Shown here in pieces: positions 53,671 to 62,783 of a stretch of 64,000 nt of DNA (position 1 is its first letter; each line of letters begins with the position of its first letter). Both the position numbers and the translations under genes were made by a program. The stretch is taken from contig NZ_FNQR01000002.1 of assembly GCF_900107755.1 (NCBI RefSeq), positions 124,001 through 188,000 on the forward strand, given 5' to 3'. The DNA is from Thalassobacillus cyri (GTDB lineage: Bacteria; Bacillota; Bacilli; Bacillales; Halobacillaceae). A model generated the notes under the pieces. That model was not told the DNA's origin. It worked only from the letters and a program-made list of their open reading frames with translations, and ran no database searches.

Positions 53671-54783
53671 GTGGCAGAAACAAAAACAATAATAGCACCA
53701 TTCCGTGGGGATCATGTCGGGAGTTTCCTCCGACCGGAGCGGCTGAAGAAAGCACGCCAGCAAAGAGAAAACGGTGAAATCCCTGCAGAAGAATTGACGA
53801 GAATCGAAGATGAAGAGATTATCAAGCTCGTAGAAAAACAAAAGAATGCCGGTCTGCAGTCCATCACAGATGGAGACTTCCGCCGTGCCTGGTGGCATTT
53901 TGATTTTCTCGAAAATTTAGTCGGCGTCGAGGGGTACGAGCCAGCGTCTGGCATCCAATTCAAAGGCGTGGAAACGAAACCTCATTCAGTCCGTGTTGTA
54001 GATAAAGTCGATTTCAGCGACAAGCACCCAATGATCGAACATTATAAATTCCTTCACTCGCTGGTAGGGGAGAATCATACCCCTAAGTTCACGATTCCGA
54101 GCCCGAACATGTTGTTTTTCCGAGGTAATATCAACAAAGAAATCTATGAAAATGAAGAAGAATTGCTGAAGGATTTGACAAAGGCCTATCAAAAAGCAAT
54201 CCAGGCATTTTATGATGCGGGCTGCCGTTACCTTCAGCTTGATGACACATCCTGGGCAGTGTTTTTCTCGGAAGAAGGGCAAAAGATGATTCGTGATCGT
54301 GGGCAGGAGCCAGATAAATTAAGGCAGCTATTTGTCCAGGCCATCAATGCGTCTATTGCCGACAAGCCTGATGACCTCATTATTACGATGCATATTTGCC
54401 GTGGGAATTTCCGCTCCACCTATACAGCATCAGGAGGTTATGACGCCGTTTCCGAGACATTATTCAGTGAACTGAATGTCGATGGATTGTTCCTTGAGTA
54501 TGATGACGATCGCTCAGGAGGGTTCGAGCCGCTTCGTTATGTGAAGCGGGATGATCTTCGTGTGGTACTTGGATTAATTACGTCTAAATACGGCGAGCTC
54601 GAAGATAAAGACCGCATCAAAGCGAGAATTGCGGAAGCGAGGGAGTATGTGCCGTTAGACCAGCTGTGTCTCAGCCCGCAATGCGGTTTCGCCTCCACCG
54701 AGGAAGGCAATATTCTTTCCGAAGCGGAACAATGGGCGAAAATCAGGCATGTTATTGAAATCGCCGACGAAGTGTGGAATTAA
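53671..54783 (+). CDS. Cobalamin-independent methionine synthase-like protein (MetE C-terminal domain, YxjG/YxjH family)
   Basis: 370 residues from a GTG at 53671, with aggagagg 7 nt upstream. A single (beta/alpha)8 barrel equal to the MetE C-terminal half: RGDHVGSFLRPERLKKAR, ITDGDFRRAWWHFDFLENL, YLQLDDTSWAVFF, TMHICRGNFRS (zinc His/Cys) and LCLSPQCGFAS (zinc Cys). It methylates homocysteine, probably from a donor other than folate-polyglutamate. Control by an S-box supports the methionine role, as for yxjG and yxjH of B. subtilis. Confidence 0.93.
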   Translation: MAETKTIIAPFRGDHVGSFLRPERLKKARQQRENGEIPAEELTRIEDEEIIKLVEKQKNAGLQSITDGDFRRAWWHFDFLENLVGVEGYEPASGIQFKGVETKPHSVRVVDKVDFSDKHPMIEHYKFLHSLVGENHTPKFTIPSPNMLFFRGNINKEIYENEEELLKDLTKAYQKAIQAFYDAGCRYLQLDDTSWAVFFSEEGQKMIRDRGQEPDKLRQLFVQAINASIADKPDDLIITMHICRGNFRSTYTASGGYDAVSETLFSELNVDGLFLEYDDDRSGGFEPLRYVKRDDLRVVLGLITSKYGELEDKDRIKARIAEAREYVPLDQLCLSPQCGFASTEEGNILSEAEQWAKIRHVIEIADEVWN

Positions 54784-54787
54784 CCAG

Positions 54788-54822
54788 AAAAGCCAGCCAC
54801 TAGCATGAGTGGCTGGCTTTTG
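54788..54822 (+). terminator. Terminator after the methionine synthase gene
   Basis: AAAAGCCAGCCACT / AGTGGCTGGCTTTT perfect 14-bp stem with a 6-nt loop; symmetrical, so it may work both ways. Confidence 0.92.
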
Positions 54823-54896
54823 TTATTCGGTAAGAAGTGGATAAAGGAGCGAAACTTTAATTAGGCGCAAAAAAGTAAAGAGGTACGAACAGGCAA

Positions 54897-55970
54897 TCAG
54901 TCCTCCTGTGAAGAATCAATTTCAGCGTTCAGCAGCTCAATTAGTGCCTCCACTTTGCTTTCATCTGTCGCAGCAGCGTAAATCTGTTCAAGCTGGTCAC
55001 GCAATCGCTTCGTTTCCTGTAAAATGACGATGCCGTTTTTCATATAAGACTTATAGCTGCGGTTTAACTCCATGATCGCGGTCGCGTAATTTTCGTCTGT
55101 GCCGGAGGTAACGGCTTTTTCGTAAATATCGATGATTTCATCGCTGTCTTTCTCTGGAAAGTATTCATGTGGGTCGGTGCTGTCAAAAATACAGAAACCC
55201 AGTTCACGGATGACCACCATATCCATGCTTTCCGGGTCAAATCCGCAATGATACATTTCGATATCAAAGCCGAGCTCCTCCGCTTGGGCAGCGATCTTTT
55301 TCAATAACGTAGACTTTCCTGTCCCTGCCCGACCTTTGATGAAATAGCGTTTATCCAAATCTTCGGTAAGGTTTTCGATATAGTCCATCACACCTTGAGG
55401 AGTCGATGCACCAAAAAAGCGGTGCTTGATGACGGCTTTACGGCCCGTTTCTGTTATCCCCCCGAAGAATTGATCGTTAAGCTCGACAGCCAGCTGGTTG
55501 GCTTTGGCGAAATCCATCTGATTAATGTAAATCTCCTCCAGGCCATCGTGAATGTGCAGACCAGTCGCAAAGGAAGCATGTGCCGCAGAAAACTCGTTTT
55601 CAATTTTTTCTTTCAGACCGAAGATTTCATCTTCCTGATTGACCAGCTGATCTGTATCGATAGCAGTATCTGTATCGATGTCTTTCCCGGCACCATCGTA
55701 TAAGTCACTGTCCACGAGTCCGATTTTCATTTCCGGTAAAATGACACCGTCCAGTTCCTCCGGGTCTGATGAACGATGAATCAGCTCGACCGCCATGCCT
55801 TTTTCCTGTGATGCATCTGCCAGCTGCTTCATAATCTTTGATTTGACAGCTGGAGAGGTTCCGTTCAGTTTATACACCAGGCCGATACCCTGAAAACAAC
55901 TATCATACAATGTGTAAAATCCTTTTGCCGTATGGTCGCCGGCGAAATAGTGGAGTACTTTTCCCTTCAC
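54897..55970 (-). CDS. PRK06851-type P-loop ATPase with a degenerate first site
   Basis: 357 residues from a GTG at 55970 with ggggag 9 nt upstream. The family consists of two tandem P-loop units. The second is intact (FIKGRAGTGKSTLLKKIAAQ, near residue 210). In the first, the usual GGPGTGKST-like loop reads NGTSPAVKSKIMKQL near residue 36, losing the central Gly and the GKS triplet's Gly. The C-terminal 60 residues form a helical segment (RLRDQLEQIYAAATDESKVE). Function is unknown; the protein is conserved across Bacillaceae. It is divergent from the VOC pair. Confidence 0.75.
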   Translation of the reverse strand: MKGKVLHYFAGDHTAKGFYTLYDSCFQGIGLVYKLNGTSPAVKSKIMKQLADASQEKGMAVELIHRSSDPEELDGVILPEMKIGLVDSDLYDGAGKDIDTDTAIDTDQLVNQEDEIFGLKEKIENEFSAAHASFATGLHIHDGLEEIYINQMDFAKANQLAVELNDQFFGGITETGRKAVIKHRFFGASTPQGVMDYIENLTEDLDKRYFIKGRAGTGKSTLLKKIAAQAEELGFDIEMYHCGFDPESMDMVVIRELGFCIFDSTDPHEYFPEKDSDEIIDIYEKAVTSGTDENYATAIMELNRSYKSYMKNGIVILQETKRLRDQLEQIYAAATDESKVEALIELLNAEIDSSQED

Positions 55971-56095
55971 ATTAACACGCTCCCCGATTAGTCTCTTTTC
56001 CCTGTATAATAAGCTATGCAAAATACGTTTATAGGTGAGTGTCTAGGAGGATTCCTGTGTCATCAGTCGAAGTAGTTAGGGAATGGAGGAATTCT

Positions 56096-56491
56096 ATGAA
56101 ATTGACACATGTACGATTGCTTGTCGATAATTACGAGGAATGCTTTTTGTTTTACCGGGACACCCTTGGTTTTGAGGTTACCTGGGGAGATGAGTATTCG
56201 AATTATGCTGACTTTAAGGGATTAGGAGATGCGACATTAGGACTGTTCGAGCGAAAACAGATGGCTGAAGCGATCGGGGGAATCTATGATCGTGATGCGG
56301 AAAGCTATGATACTACGACGCTCGTTTTCAAGGTTGACGATGTCGAGGAGGCCTATCACCATTGGAAAGAGAAAGTTTCCTTTATCACCACACCGACGGA
56401 ACAGCGGGACTGGGGAATCAAGGTCGTCCATTTCCGCGACCCGGCAGGAAACTTGATCGAGCTTTACGAACCTATCCCAGGTTCGATATAA
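56096..56491 (+). CDS. VOC-family protein (glyoxalase fold) 1
   Basis: 131 residues from the ATG at 56096, with atggagg 6 nt upstream; 19 upstream codons are open without a site. KLTHVRLLVDNYEECFLFYR and DTLGFEVTWGDEY at the start and VVHFRDPAGNLIELYEPI at the end are the paired VOC modules, with the metal-type His and Glu at the expected places. Only 14 nt separate it from a second VOC gene. Substrate unknown; such pairs often handle fosfomycin-like, aromatic or aldehyde compounds. Confidence 0.88.
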   Translation: MKLTHVRLLVDNYEECFLFYRDTLGFEVTWGDEYSNYADFKGLGDATLGLFERKQMAEAIGGIYDRDAESYDTTTLVFKVDDVEEAYHHWKEKVSFITTPTEQRDWGIKVVHFRDPAGNLIELYEPIPGSI

Positions 56492-56505
56492 AAAGGAGGA
56501 TAACA

Positions 56506-56889
56506 ATGCGTATCTATATCACCAGTGTGTTTGTGAAGGATCAGGCGAAGGCGTTGCAATTTTATACCGAGGTACTTGGGTTTGAGAAAAAAATGGACCT
56601 TCCGGCGGGAGATTTCCGCTGGCTGACGGTGGTTTCACCGGAAGGGTCGGGAGCTATCGACTTATTATTGGAGCCGAACCTTCATCCAGCGGCAAAACAG
56701 TATCAGGAATCGATTTACCGGGAAGGGATTCCTGCGGCGTCTTTTGCTGTAGATGATATCTATAATGAGTATGAACGACTCGAGGGGCTTGGTGTGAAAT
56801 TTACAACCAGACCGACGAAGATGGGAGGATCGATGGTTGCTGTTTTCGATGATACATGCGGTAATGTGATCCAGCTAGTTCAGGGATGA
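56506..56889 (+). CDS. VOC-family protein (glyoxalase fold) 2
   Basis: 127 residues from the ATG at 56506, with aaaggagg 7 nt upstream. RIYITSVFVKDQAKALQFYT then EVLGFEKKMDLPAG, and the ending VAVFDDTCGNVIQLVQG; the last Glu of metal-binding members is Gln here (VIQL), so it may differ from its neighbour in chemistry. The pair is cotranscribed and divergent from the P-loop ATPase gene. Confidence 0.88.
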   Translation: MRIYITSVFVKDQAKALQFYTEVLGFEKKMDLPAGDFRWLTVVSPEGSGAIDLLLEPNLHPAAKQYQESIYREGIPAASFAVDDIYNEYERLEGLGVKFTTRPTKMGGSMVAVFDDTCGNVIQLVQG

Positions 56890-56911
56890 CAGGTAAAATT
56901 CATGTCTGGAC

Positions 56912-58018
56912 CTAATTCCATTTGATCCGGCCGCGTATCCACGCTACACATACCAGGAATAAGGGTAAAATCAATTGCATCGGCACATGTACATAATAAG
57001 GGATGACCTGCAGCCCTATATTTACATGTTCCGTATATTCGAGACCTATAAGAAATGTAATGATGATCAGCAGCAACCCTGCACTAATCACAACTACCGG
57101 GCGTTTGGAGCGTGGAATTTGAAAAAGTCCGTGCAGCCCGATTATAGCGGCATAGAAGAATAAAGTTATTTTAATAAAACCAAGGATAATCATCGTGATG
57201 ATAACAATCGGGTCCATTCGCTGGATGATATCCTGGATATTAACAAGTGAAATGGTTTCTAACAAAGGGATGGCTACTATTTTAGCTCCTTCCGAACCGA
57301 GTACGGCTAAAATAGTGATAGAAAGCAACGTCAGTATTATTCCGCTTACGATAATACCTAAAACCCCAACTTGTTTCCTTTTATAAGATGATATCAGATA
57401 CGGAAAAAACATCATGAATACAATCATTTCACCAAACGGGAAAGTGATAGTTTGGGGAAACACGGTTGAAAATATCGGTTCCCAGCCCTTATCCAAAACA
57501 GGGAGTAAGTTCCTGAAATCAGGCAGGCCGTCTAAATACACAAAAGCGAGGAATAGTGTGCCTGAAAAAATGACCAATGGATAAAACATTTCGGCAGTCC
57601 TTGCAATCACCTCCAGCCCTAGAATGGATGCCACACAAACCATCAGGGTAAAGACAATAGTAATAACAATAAAAGGGGTTTGCCTTAATATAGTAATTTG
57701 CATTAAGTTAGTGAAATCGCCCAATACACGTGATGCTAAATAAAAGAAATAAATGATATAGAAAAAAGCTAAAATAGGGCCTATAAATGGTCCGGTGATT
57801 TTAACGATGGCTTCAGTAAGAGGCAAAGCAGGGTAATAGTTGGATAAATGGGTAAACAGGAGGTACAGCAATAGGCCACCAATCATACTGAACAGGATAA
57901 CCATCCAGGAATCCTGGTTAGCCTTGAAGGTAAATCCTAAAACAACAGCGCTTCCCATTTCGAATAGTACAATCAATACAAATAGTTGGAATGCACTGAT
58001 TTTTTCTGTTCCCATCAT
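56912..58018 (-). CDS. Spore germination protein, GerAB family (second B subunit)
   Basis: 368 residues with ten membrane helices of the endospore germination permease family (PF03845, APC-like). ATG at 58018 behind gggagg, or the next ATG. ISAFQLFVLIVLFEMGSAVV opens helix 1; ARTAEMFYPLVIFSGTLFLA is the family's helix 5-6 signature. B subunits bind the germinant (amino acid or nucleoside). It is last in the operon, 12 nt after another GerAB gene, and both have 368 residues but differ widely, so they may sense different germinants. Confidence 0.9.
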   Translation of the reverse strand: MMGTEKISAFQLFVLIVLFEMGSAVVLGFTFKANQDSWMVILFSMIGGLLLYLLFTHLSNYYPALPLTEAIVKITGPFIGPILAFFYIIYFFYLASRVLGDFTNLMQITILRQTPFIVITIVFTLMVCVASILGLEVIARTAEMFYPLVIFSGTLFLAFVYLDGLPDFRNLLPVLDKGWEPIFSTVFPQTITFPFGEMIVFMMFFPYLISSYKRKQVGVLGIIVSGIILTLLSITILAVLGSEGAKIVAIPLLETISLVNIQDIIQRMDPIVIITMIILGFIKITLFFYAAIIGLHGLFQIPRSKRPVVVISAGLLLIIITFLIGLEYTEHVNIGLQVIPYYVHVPMQLILPLFLVCVAWIRGRIKWN

Positions 58019-58030
58019 TAAACCTCCCTT

Positions 58031-59137
58031 CTAACTATTATTTGAGGAAATAGATTTTCCCCTTAGTCTTCCTATCACTGATAATAAAAGAGGGTAGACA
58101 AAACCAAACGTAAGTGAAAACCACAGCCAGGTTGTTTCGTTCCAATCATTTGCATAAATAGTGCTTGGATAAATGATCAAGGACAAAGCAATGGTGATTA
58201 GCCCCATGGGAATCGTGATGGAACGATAACTTGTTAGTCCGATGGTCTGAGCTAAAACCGTAACCGAAGCGTAAAAGTACATCGATAATTTGAAAAAGAT
58301 TGTCAAAATCCATGAAACAGCTATAATCACTTCAGCCCGTTGAATCAAACCTTCTATATTGAGGCTCTTAGCAATGACATATGTAGGGTAGGACTGGTTT
58401 GCAGTTACTCTTACCCCTAAAACGGTTGTAGTAATAAACGTAATAGCTACGATAAAAAAATAAGCACATACATATCCTAATAGTATCTTTGGAAGCATCC
58501 GCTTTTTTTCTGATACATACTTTGGAAAGACCATGAGCAGAACTATTAAAGGTAATACGGAAACACTGATATCAAAAGCTGCCCCCTCACTAATCTGTTT
58601 AAAGCTGCTATCTAACAACGGTTGAATTTGTTTGATTTCTACTGATGGGATACTGAAGAGATAGATAATGGATAGTAAGGTGACTATATAGGGGAAGAAA
58701 ATTTCCGCTGTTCGACAAATCGTCTCAATTCCCAGCTGGATTCCATATACAACGGCAAACATGACAAGGAAGTGAATAACCAGCGCTGGAGTTCGTACTA
58801 TAATTTGCGTTACTAAGAAATTGCCGACTGTCCAGAGCACAGAGGCTGCCGAGATCAGTGCAAAATAGGAAAACAATAGGGAAACAGCTTTTCCAAGCCA
58901 CTTGCCTAATACTAGTTCACTGATATCAACGAGATTACGCTCAGGGAATTGCTGGCTGATTATCCAGAATAGCACAATAATAACCAAACCGGCCCCCATA
59001 GCCACAAGTGCGCTTATCCAAGCATCATTATCTGCAGATGCAGCCAGACTTGCGGGGGAAAGGAGAATGGATGTGCCGATGATAAATAAAATCATTAGCA
59101 AAATAAATTGTCTTAATGTTATCTCTTCCTTAACCAA
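58031..59137 (-). CDS. Spore germination protein, GerAB family (first B subunit)
   Basis: 368 residues from a TTG at 59137 with ggaggtg 6 nt upstream; a longer frame to 59179 carries no site. Ten helices with ITLRQFILLMILFIIGTSIL and CRTAEIFFPYIVTLLSIIYL as in GerAB proteins. It sits in the inner spore membrane and is thought to bind the germinant. It follows a small membrane protein gene by 20 nt in the gerA-type operon. Confidence 0.9.
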   Translation of the reverse strand: MVKEEITLRQFILLMILFIIGTSILLSPASLAASADNDAWISALVAMGAGLVIIVLFWIISQQFPERNLVDISELVLGKWLGKAVSLLFSYFALISAASVLWTVGNFLVTQIIVRTPALVIHFLVMFAVVYGIQLGIETICRTAEIFFPYIVTLLSIIYLFSIPSVEIKQIQPLLDSSFKQISEGAAFDISVSVLPLIVLLMVFPKYVSEKKRMLPKILLGYVCAYFFIVAITFITTTVLGVRVTANQSYPTYVIAKSLNIEGLIQRAEVIIAVSWILTIFFKLSMYFYASVTVLAQTIGLTSYRSITIPMGLITIALSLIIYPSTIYANDWNETTWLWFSLTFGFVYPLLLSVIGRLRGKSISSNNS

Positions 59138-59157
59138 TCCATACACCTCCATTCTCA

Positions 59158-59385
59158 TCATGCGAACCATTGCTTCCATAGACTGCTAAGCGGATGATAG
59201 ATATAAGCAATTCCGTCCAGGGGGGTGGGTATAGAAATACCAAAACGATACAGCATGAGACCTGTCGTTCCGATTGCCCATAAAATAATATAGGTCGCCA
59301 TATCTTTTACTGATCCCTTTTTACGTAAGCCTTTGAGCCCTATACCTGACCACACTAAAATGACCATCAAAAGTATTAACCACAT
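59158..59385 (-). CDS. Small membrane protein of the germination operon (GerD/GerKD-like position)
   Basis: 75 residues with two helices (about 2-17 and 30-48), ATG behind gaggag. Small two-helix 'D' subunits are encoded in many ger operons and modulate the receptor; the position between C and B genes and the size (about 75 residues) fit that role. Homology to a named D subunit was not verified. Confidence 0.65.
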   Translation of the reverse strand: MWLILLMVILVWSGIGLKGLRKKGSVKDMATYIILWAIGTTGLMLYRFGISIPTPLDGIAYIYHPLSSLWKQWFA

Positions 59386-59390
59386 AAGGT

Positions 59391-60596
59391 TTACTCCTCT
59401 AACTCTTTTTCGAATGAATCAATGGTAGTACCAGTACGCTTAATCTGTACCTTAGCGTCCAGTGTCACTTCAATCTCCGGGAAAATGGTGTCCCATTCTT
59501 TTTCGATTGATTTCCAGTAATGCTTTTCCTGGCGGTGAATCAAGTCCCCGAAACCGAAAATATCACTCTGTAGATCTTCCTGAGCTGCATCAATCGATGA
59601 CTGCATGAGCTCAACGAAAATTTTTTCGAATTGCTTTTCGATTTTAGCCACTTCTGCTGGTTTGGATAAATCGAGGGCACATTCTACATCAGCAATTGCT
59701 GCTTTCACATCGATGGAGACAGAAACTTTTGGATGCTCGCCTTTTACATCAGCTTTCATTTTGTTGGTGGCATTAAACAGTTCTAAAGTAATTCCACCCT
59801 GCTCTGGATTTTTGCAAGGGGCATATTCTGCGGTGCTTTTTACGTTTCCCAGAATATAGTTATAGCCTTTACTCTCCTCTTCGTTTAGCCAACCAACCAG
59901 CCTGTCACGCTTGAATACAGCAAGTTCATCCACACGTATTTGTGCTGGCGAATCTACTTTTTCCACATTTGTAAGTTTGCTGCCTTCCTCAGGATTCCCC
60001 ACTACTCTAAGGCCTGTCAGTACAGCGTTATTTCCTTTCGATATCATAGTAGAGATCACATCGCTGATTTGAATGGATTGAACCGCCGACCAATTTTCCT
60101 CTGATGTATTGATAGAAGAGTAGGTTTTTTGCGCCGGAATTCGTTCTAACGGTGTCAGCACTTTCAAAAGGTCTTCGGCTTCCATATCTTTAGCTACTGT
60201 CAAATAGAAATCTGTCCGCATTTCATGATCCCTCGATAAAAAGTCCAACACTTTTCCAATTCCCTCCGCTGCCATTTCCTCACTGAAGACGATGTTTCTT
60301 ATATGGGACATGTAAGCCTGGCGAGGGGTAAGGGTTGTCAGTCTCCGGATTGTTTCAAACATGGAATCCCCAACCGCAGTATAAGTGGAAACGGCTGTGC
60401 GTGTTGTCATTTGTTTCGAGGAAACTTCACTCGGGTTGATGACCTGGATGGTCAGTTTGTATTTATCATCGACTCTATCTATACCTATTGCGGTTGTGAT
60501 TGCTATTTCATTCAATTCCCGCTTACTCCAGCACCCTGATAACAGCATCAGGCATACACTGGCAGCTATAAGAAAAAACCATCGTCTTTCCATCAT
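59391..60596 (-). CDS. Spore germination lipoprotein, GerAC family
   Basis: 401 residues. The signal FFLIAASVCLMLLSGCWSKR contains a lipobox (LSGC); the diacylglycerol-Cys anchors the protein on the outer face of the inner spore membrane. The N-terminal CWSKRELNEIAITTAIGID is the Ger(x)C hallmark, and the C-terminal domain has the usual three-domain length. Its start overlaps the gerAA stop in ATGATG, so the two are translationally coupled. Confidence 0.93.
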   Translation of the reverse strand: MMERRWFFLIAASVCLMLLSGCWSKRELNEIAITTAIGIDRVDDKYKLTIQVINPSEVSSKQMTTRTAVSTYTAVGDSMFETIRRLTTLTPRQAYMSHIRNIVFSEEMAAEGIGKVLDFLSRDHEMRTDFYLTVAKDMEAEDLLKVLTPLERIPAQKTYSSINTSEENWSAVQSIQISDVISTMISKGNNAVLTGLRVVGNPEEGSKLTNVEKVDSPAQIRVDELAVFKRDRLVGWLNEEESKGYNYILGNVKSTAEYAPCKNPEQGGITLELFNATNKMKADVKGEHPKVSVSIDVKAAIADVECALDLSKPAEVAKIEKQFEKIFVELMQSSIDAAQEDLQSDIFGFGDLIHRQEKHYWKSIEKEWDTIFPEIEVTLDAKVQIKRTGTTIDSFEKELEE

Positions 60597-62221
60597 TCTT
60601 GTTCCTTCCTTTGGTTCAGGCGCTTGCGCTTCTCTGGTTTGGGCGCTTTTGCATCTTCACGATCCATATTGCTTTGGTTGATGAGCCGAGGTCTTGTAGT
60701 CAGTTTCCAACGCGGGAAACGAAGGATGGCATCTTTTTGATCAGCACCAATAAACGGCGCCATCGGTGAAAGGTAGGGAACACCGAATGAGCGAAGGCTT
60801 GCTAAATGCAGCGTTAAGATTATCAAACCAAAGAGGATACCGAATAATCCCAATGTTGCCGCCAAACTCATAAACCCGAAGCGCAGCATCCGAATCGATA
60901 TTGCAAAATTGAAGCTGGGTGAAACAAAGCTTGAAATAGCTGTCAACGAAACGACAATGACCATTGCTGATGAAACAATACCTGCTTCCACAGCCGCTTG
61001 GCCAAGTACCAGAGCGCCGACAATCGAAATAGCAGACCCGACTGCTTTTGGCAGGCGAACTCCAGCTTCCCTGAGAATTTCAAAAGTTATCTCCATCAGT
61101 AAAGCTTCTACAAATGCCGGAAATGGGACACCCTCACGCTGTGCTGATAAGCTTACTAGAAATGAGGTAGGGATCATTTCCTGATGATAAGTGGTCAACG
61201 CGATGTACACGGACGGTGTAAGCAAGGCCAGAAAAAATGCCATATAACGAATCAAACGAATCAAGGTAGAAAAGTCGGCACGCTGGAAGTAATCTTCTGC
61301 TGACTGAAAAAATTGCACAAATAATGCCGGGACAAGCAGGACGAATGGGGAACCATCCACGACGATGGCGATTCTTCCTTCCAGGATACCAGCTGCAATC
61401 GTGTCGGGCCGTTCACTGTTGTACACCGTTGGAAAAGGTGTATACGTTTCATCCTGGATCAATTCCTCTACATAGCCGCTGTCTAAAATTGCATCGATAT
61501 TGATTTTATTCAATCGGTGATATACTTCTTTGACGACCTTCTCATCGGCTACTCCGTGCAAGTAAACGACCGCTACATCTGTTTTGCTCTTGGATCCGAT
61601 CGGTTTGCTGCGAATCCACAGGTTCGGGTCTTTAATTCTTCTCCGCAGCAGAGCTGTATTGGTCCGGAGTGTCTCTGTAAAACCTTCCTTCGGGCCGCGT
61701 ACGACCGATTGGGTCGAGGGCTCCTCGACGCCTCGTGACTCCCAACCTCTCGTATCGATCGCCATTGCCTGAATGGAGCCATCCAGCATGACGACGGTAT
61801 CCCCTGATAAAACATGAAGGAACAATTTCTCCATTGTATCGATATCCGTGACATTACCGCCAGTCATCGCATAATCTTTGATCAGCTGATATGCTTTATT
61901 TCCGTTTTCCTCTATATGTTTTGTTTTGTAACGTTTACTTTTATGTGCTGGGGCGTCTAAAGGAGTTTTTCTTATTTCAGACATTAATGTATCAAGAATG
62001 AAATCATGAACAAGCTCATTATTCACTAGTCCAGAAGTGTAAAGGACAGCTATATCCATAGAACCGGTCTGACCGGCTTTGAATGTGCGGATGACAATAT
62101 CTGTACTCTCACCGACTGTCTGTTTGAAGTGAGTGATATTCTGTTGCAATGATGGATAGAGCTTTATAGTAGTGCTGTTCTCCTGGGGGTTTTGACGTTT
62201 AGAACGAAAAAATCTCGACAT
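60593..62221 (-). CDS. Spore germination protein, GerAA family
   Basis: 542 residues from the ATG at 62221 (MSRFFRSKRQNPQENS), with aggggttg 9 nt upstream. The N-terminal cytoplasmic domain (1-290) is followed by four or five helices (from about 295: FSTLIRLIRYMAFFLALLTP) and a basic C-tail. REGVPFPAFVEALLMEITFE and LRFGFMSLAATLGLFGILFG are GerAA motifs. It forms the oligomeric ion channel of the receptor. First gene of the gerAA-gerAC-D-gerAB-gerAB operon, which runs 5.3 kb. Confidence 0.95.
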   Translation of the reverse strand: MSRFFRSKRQNPQENSTTIKLYPSLQQNITHFKQTVGESTDIVIRTFKAGQTGSMDIAVLYTSGLVNNELVHDFILDTLMSEIRKTPLDAPAHKSKRYKTKHIEENGNKAYQLIKDYAMTGGNVTDIDTMEKLFLHVLSGDTVVMLDGSIQAMAIDTRGWESRGVEEPSTQSVVRGPKEGFTETLRTNTALLRRRIKDPNLWIRSKPIGSKSKTDVAVVYLHGVADEKVVKEVYHRLNKINIDAILDSGYVEELIQDETYTPFPTVYNSERPDTIAAGILEGRIAIVVDGSPFVLLVPALFVQFFQSAEDYFQRADFSTLIRLIRYMAFFLALLTPSVYIALTTYHQEMIPTSFLVSLSAQREGVPFPAFVEALLMEITFEILREAGVRLPKAVGSAISIVGALVLGQAAVEAGIVSSAMVIVVSLTAISSFVSPSFNFAISIRMLRFGFMSLAATLGLFGILFGLIILTLHLASLRSFGVPYLSPMAPFIGADQKDAILRFPRWKLTTRPRLINQSNMDREDAKAPKPEKRKRLNQRKEQE

Positions 62222-62460
62222 GGTAAGCAACCCCTATTCTCTATAAAAAGGAATAAAATGGTATATATAAATTTCATATATAACCATCCTTACCATCTTT
62301 TTCGTAAGCTATACTAATGATGAGGTATTACCATTTTATGGGATTTAATAAGAGGTTAAGCAGAAACTGATTTTTCTCTAATAGTCCTGGAAATTATGTA
62401 TGATATCGGAGGTAATGCAAACAATACCTTGGTATTCTAATTTAAAGGAGAGATGATTGT

Positions 62461-62703
62461 ATGAATCAGCAAGCAGCACAACAAACACTTCAGCAAATCG
62501 CTCAAATCGCTCAACAGCTGGCCCAACAAGAACAACAAAACGCACAGCAACTTCAAGCACAGCAGCAAGCACAGCCACAGCAAGGCGGAGCTGCTATGGG
62601 CGGACAGCAGCAACAAATGGCTCAAAAGGAACAAAATGCAGCACAGCAATTGCAGCAAATACAACAACTTGCACAACAGTGTCAGCAACAGCTTAACCAG
62701 TAA
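62461..62703 (+). CDS. Glutamine-rich small protein
   Basis: 80 residues, 40 of them Gln, with Ala, Leu and Ile at intervals (QQIAQIAQQLAQQEQQNAQQ) and a Gly-Met break in the middle (GGAAMGG). ATG with aaaggaga 9 nt upstream and a proper terminator, so it is a real gene. One Cys near the C-terminus. Predicted helical, possibly an amphipathic coiled coil on each side of the Gly hinge. Position next to the ger operon suggests a coat or spore-related role, but there is no direct evidence. Confidence 0.75.
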   Translation: MNQQAAQQTLQQIAQIAQQLAQQEQQNAQQLQAQQQAQPQQGGAAMGGQQQQMAQKEQNAAQQLQQIQQLAQQCQQQLNQ

Positions 62704-62716
62704 TAACTAAGATCCC

Positions 62717-62751
62717 GGCCTGCCGATATACAGTAACGGCAGGCTGTTTTA
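62717..62751. terminator. Terminator after the Gln-rich gene
   Basis: GGCCTGCCG / CGGCAGGCT (with one mismatch at the base) around an 11-nt loop, followed by GTTTTAT. Confidence 0.8.
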
Positions 62752-62783
62752 TATACATAATGAATGGTAACGAAGATAGTGTA

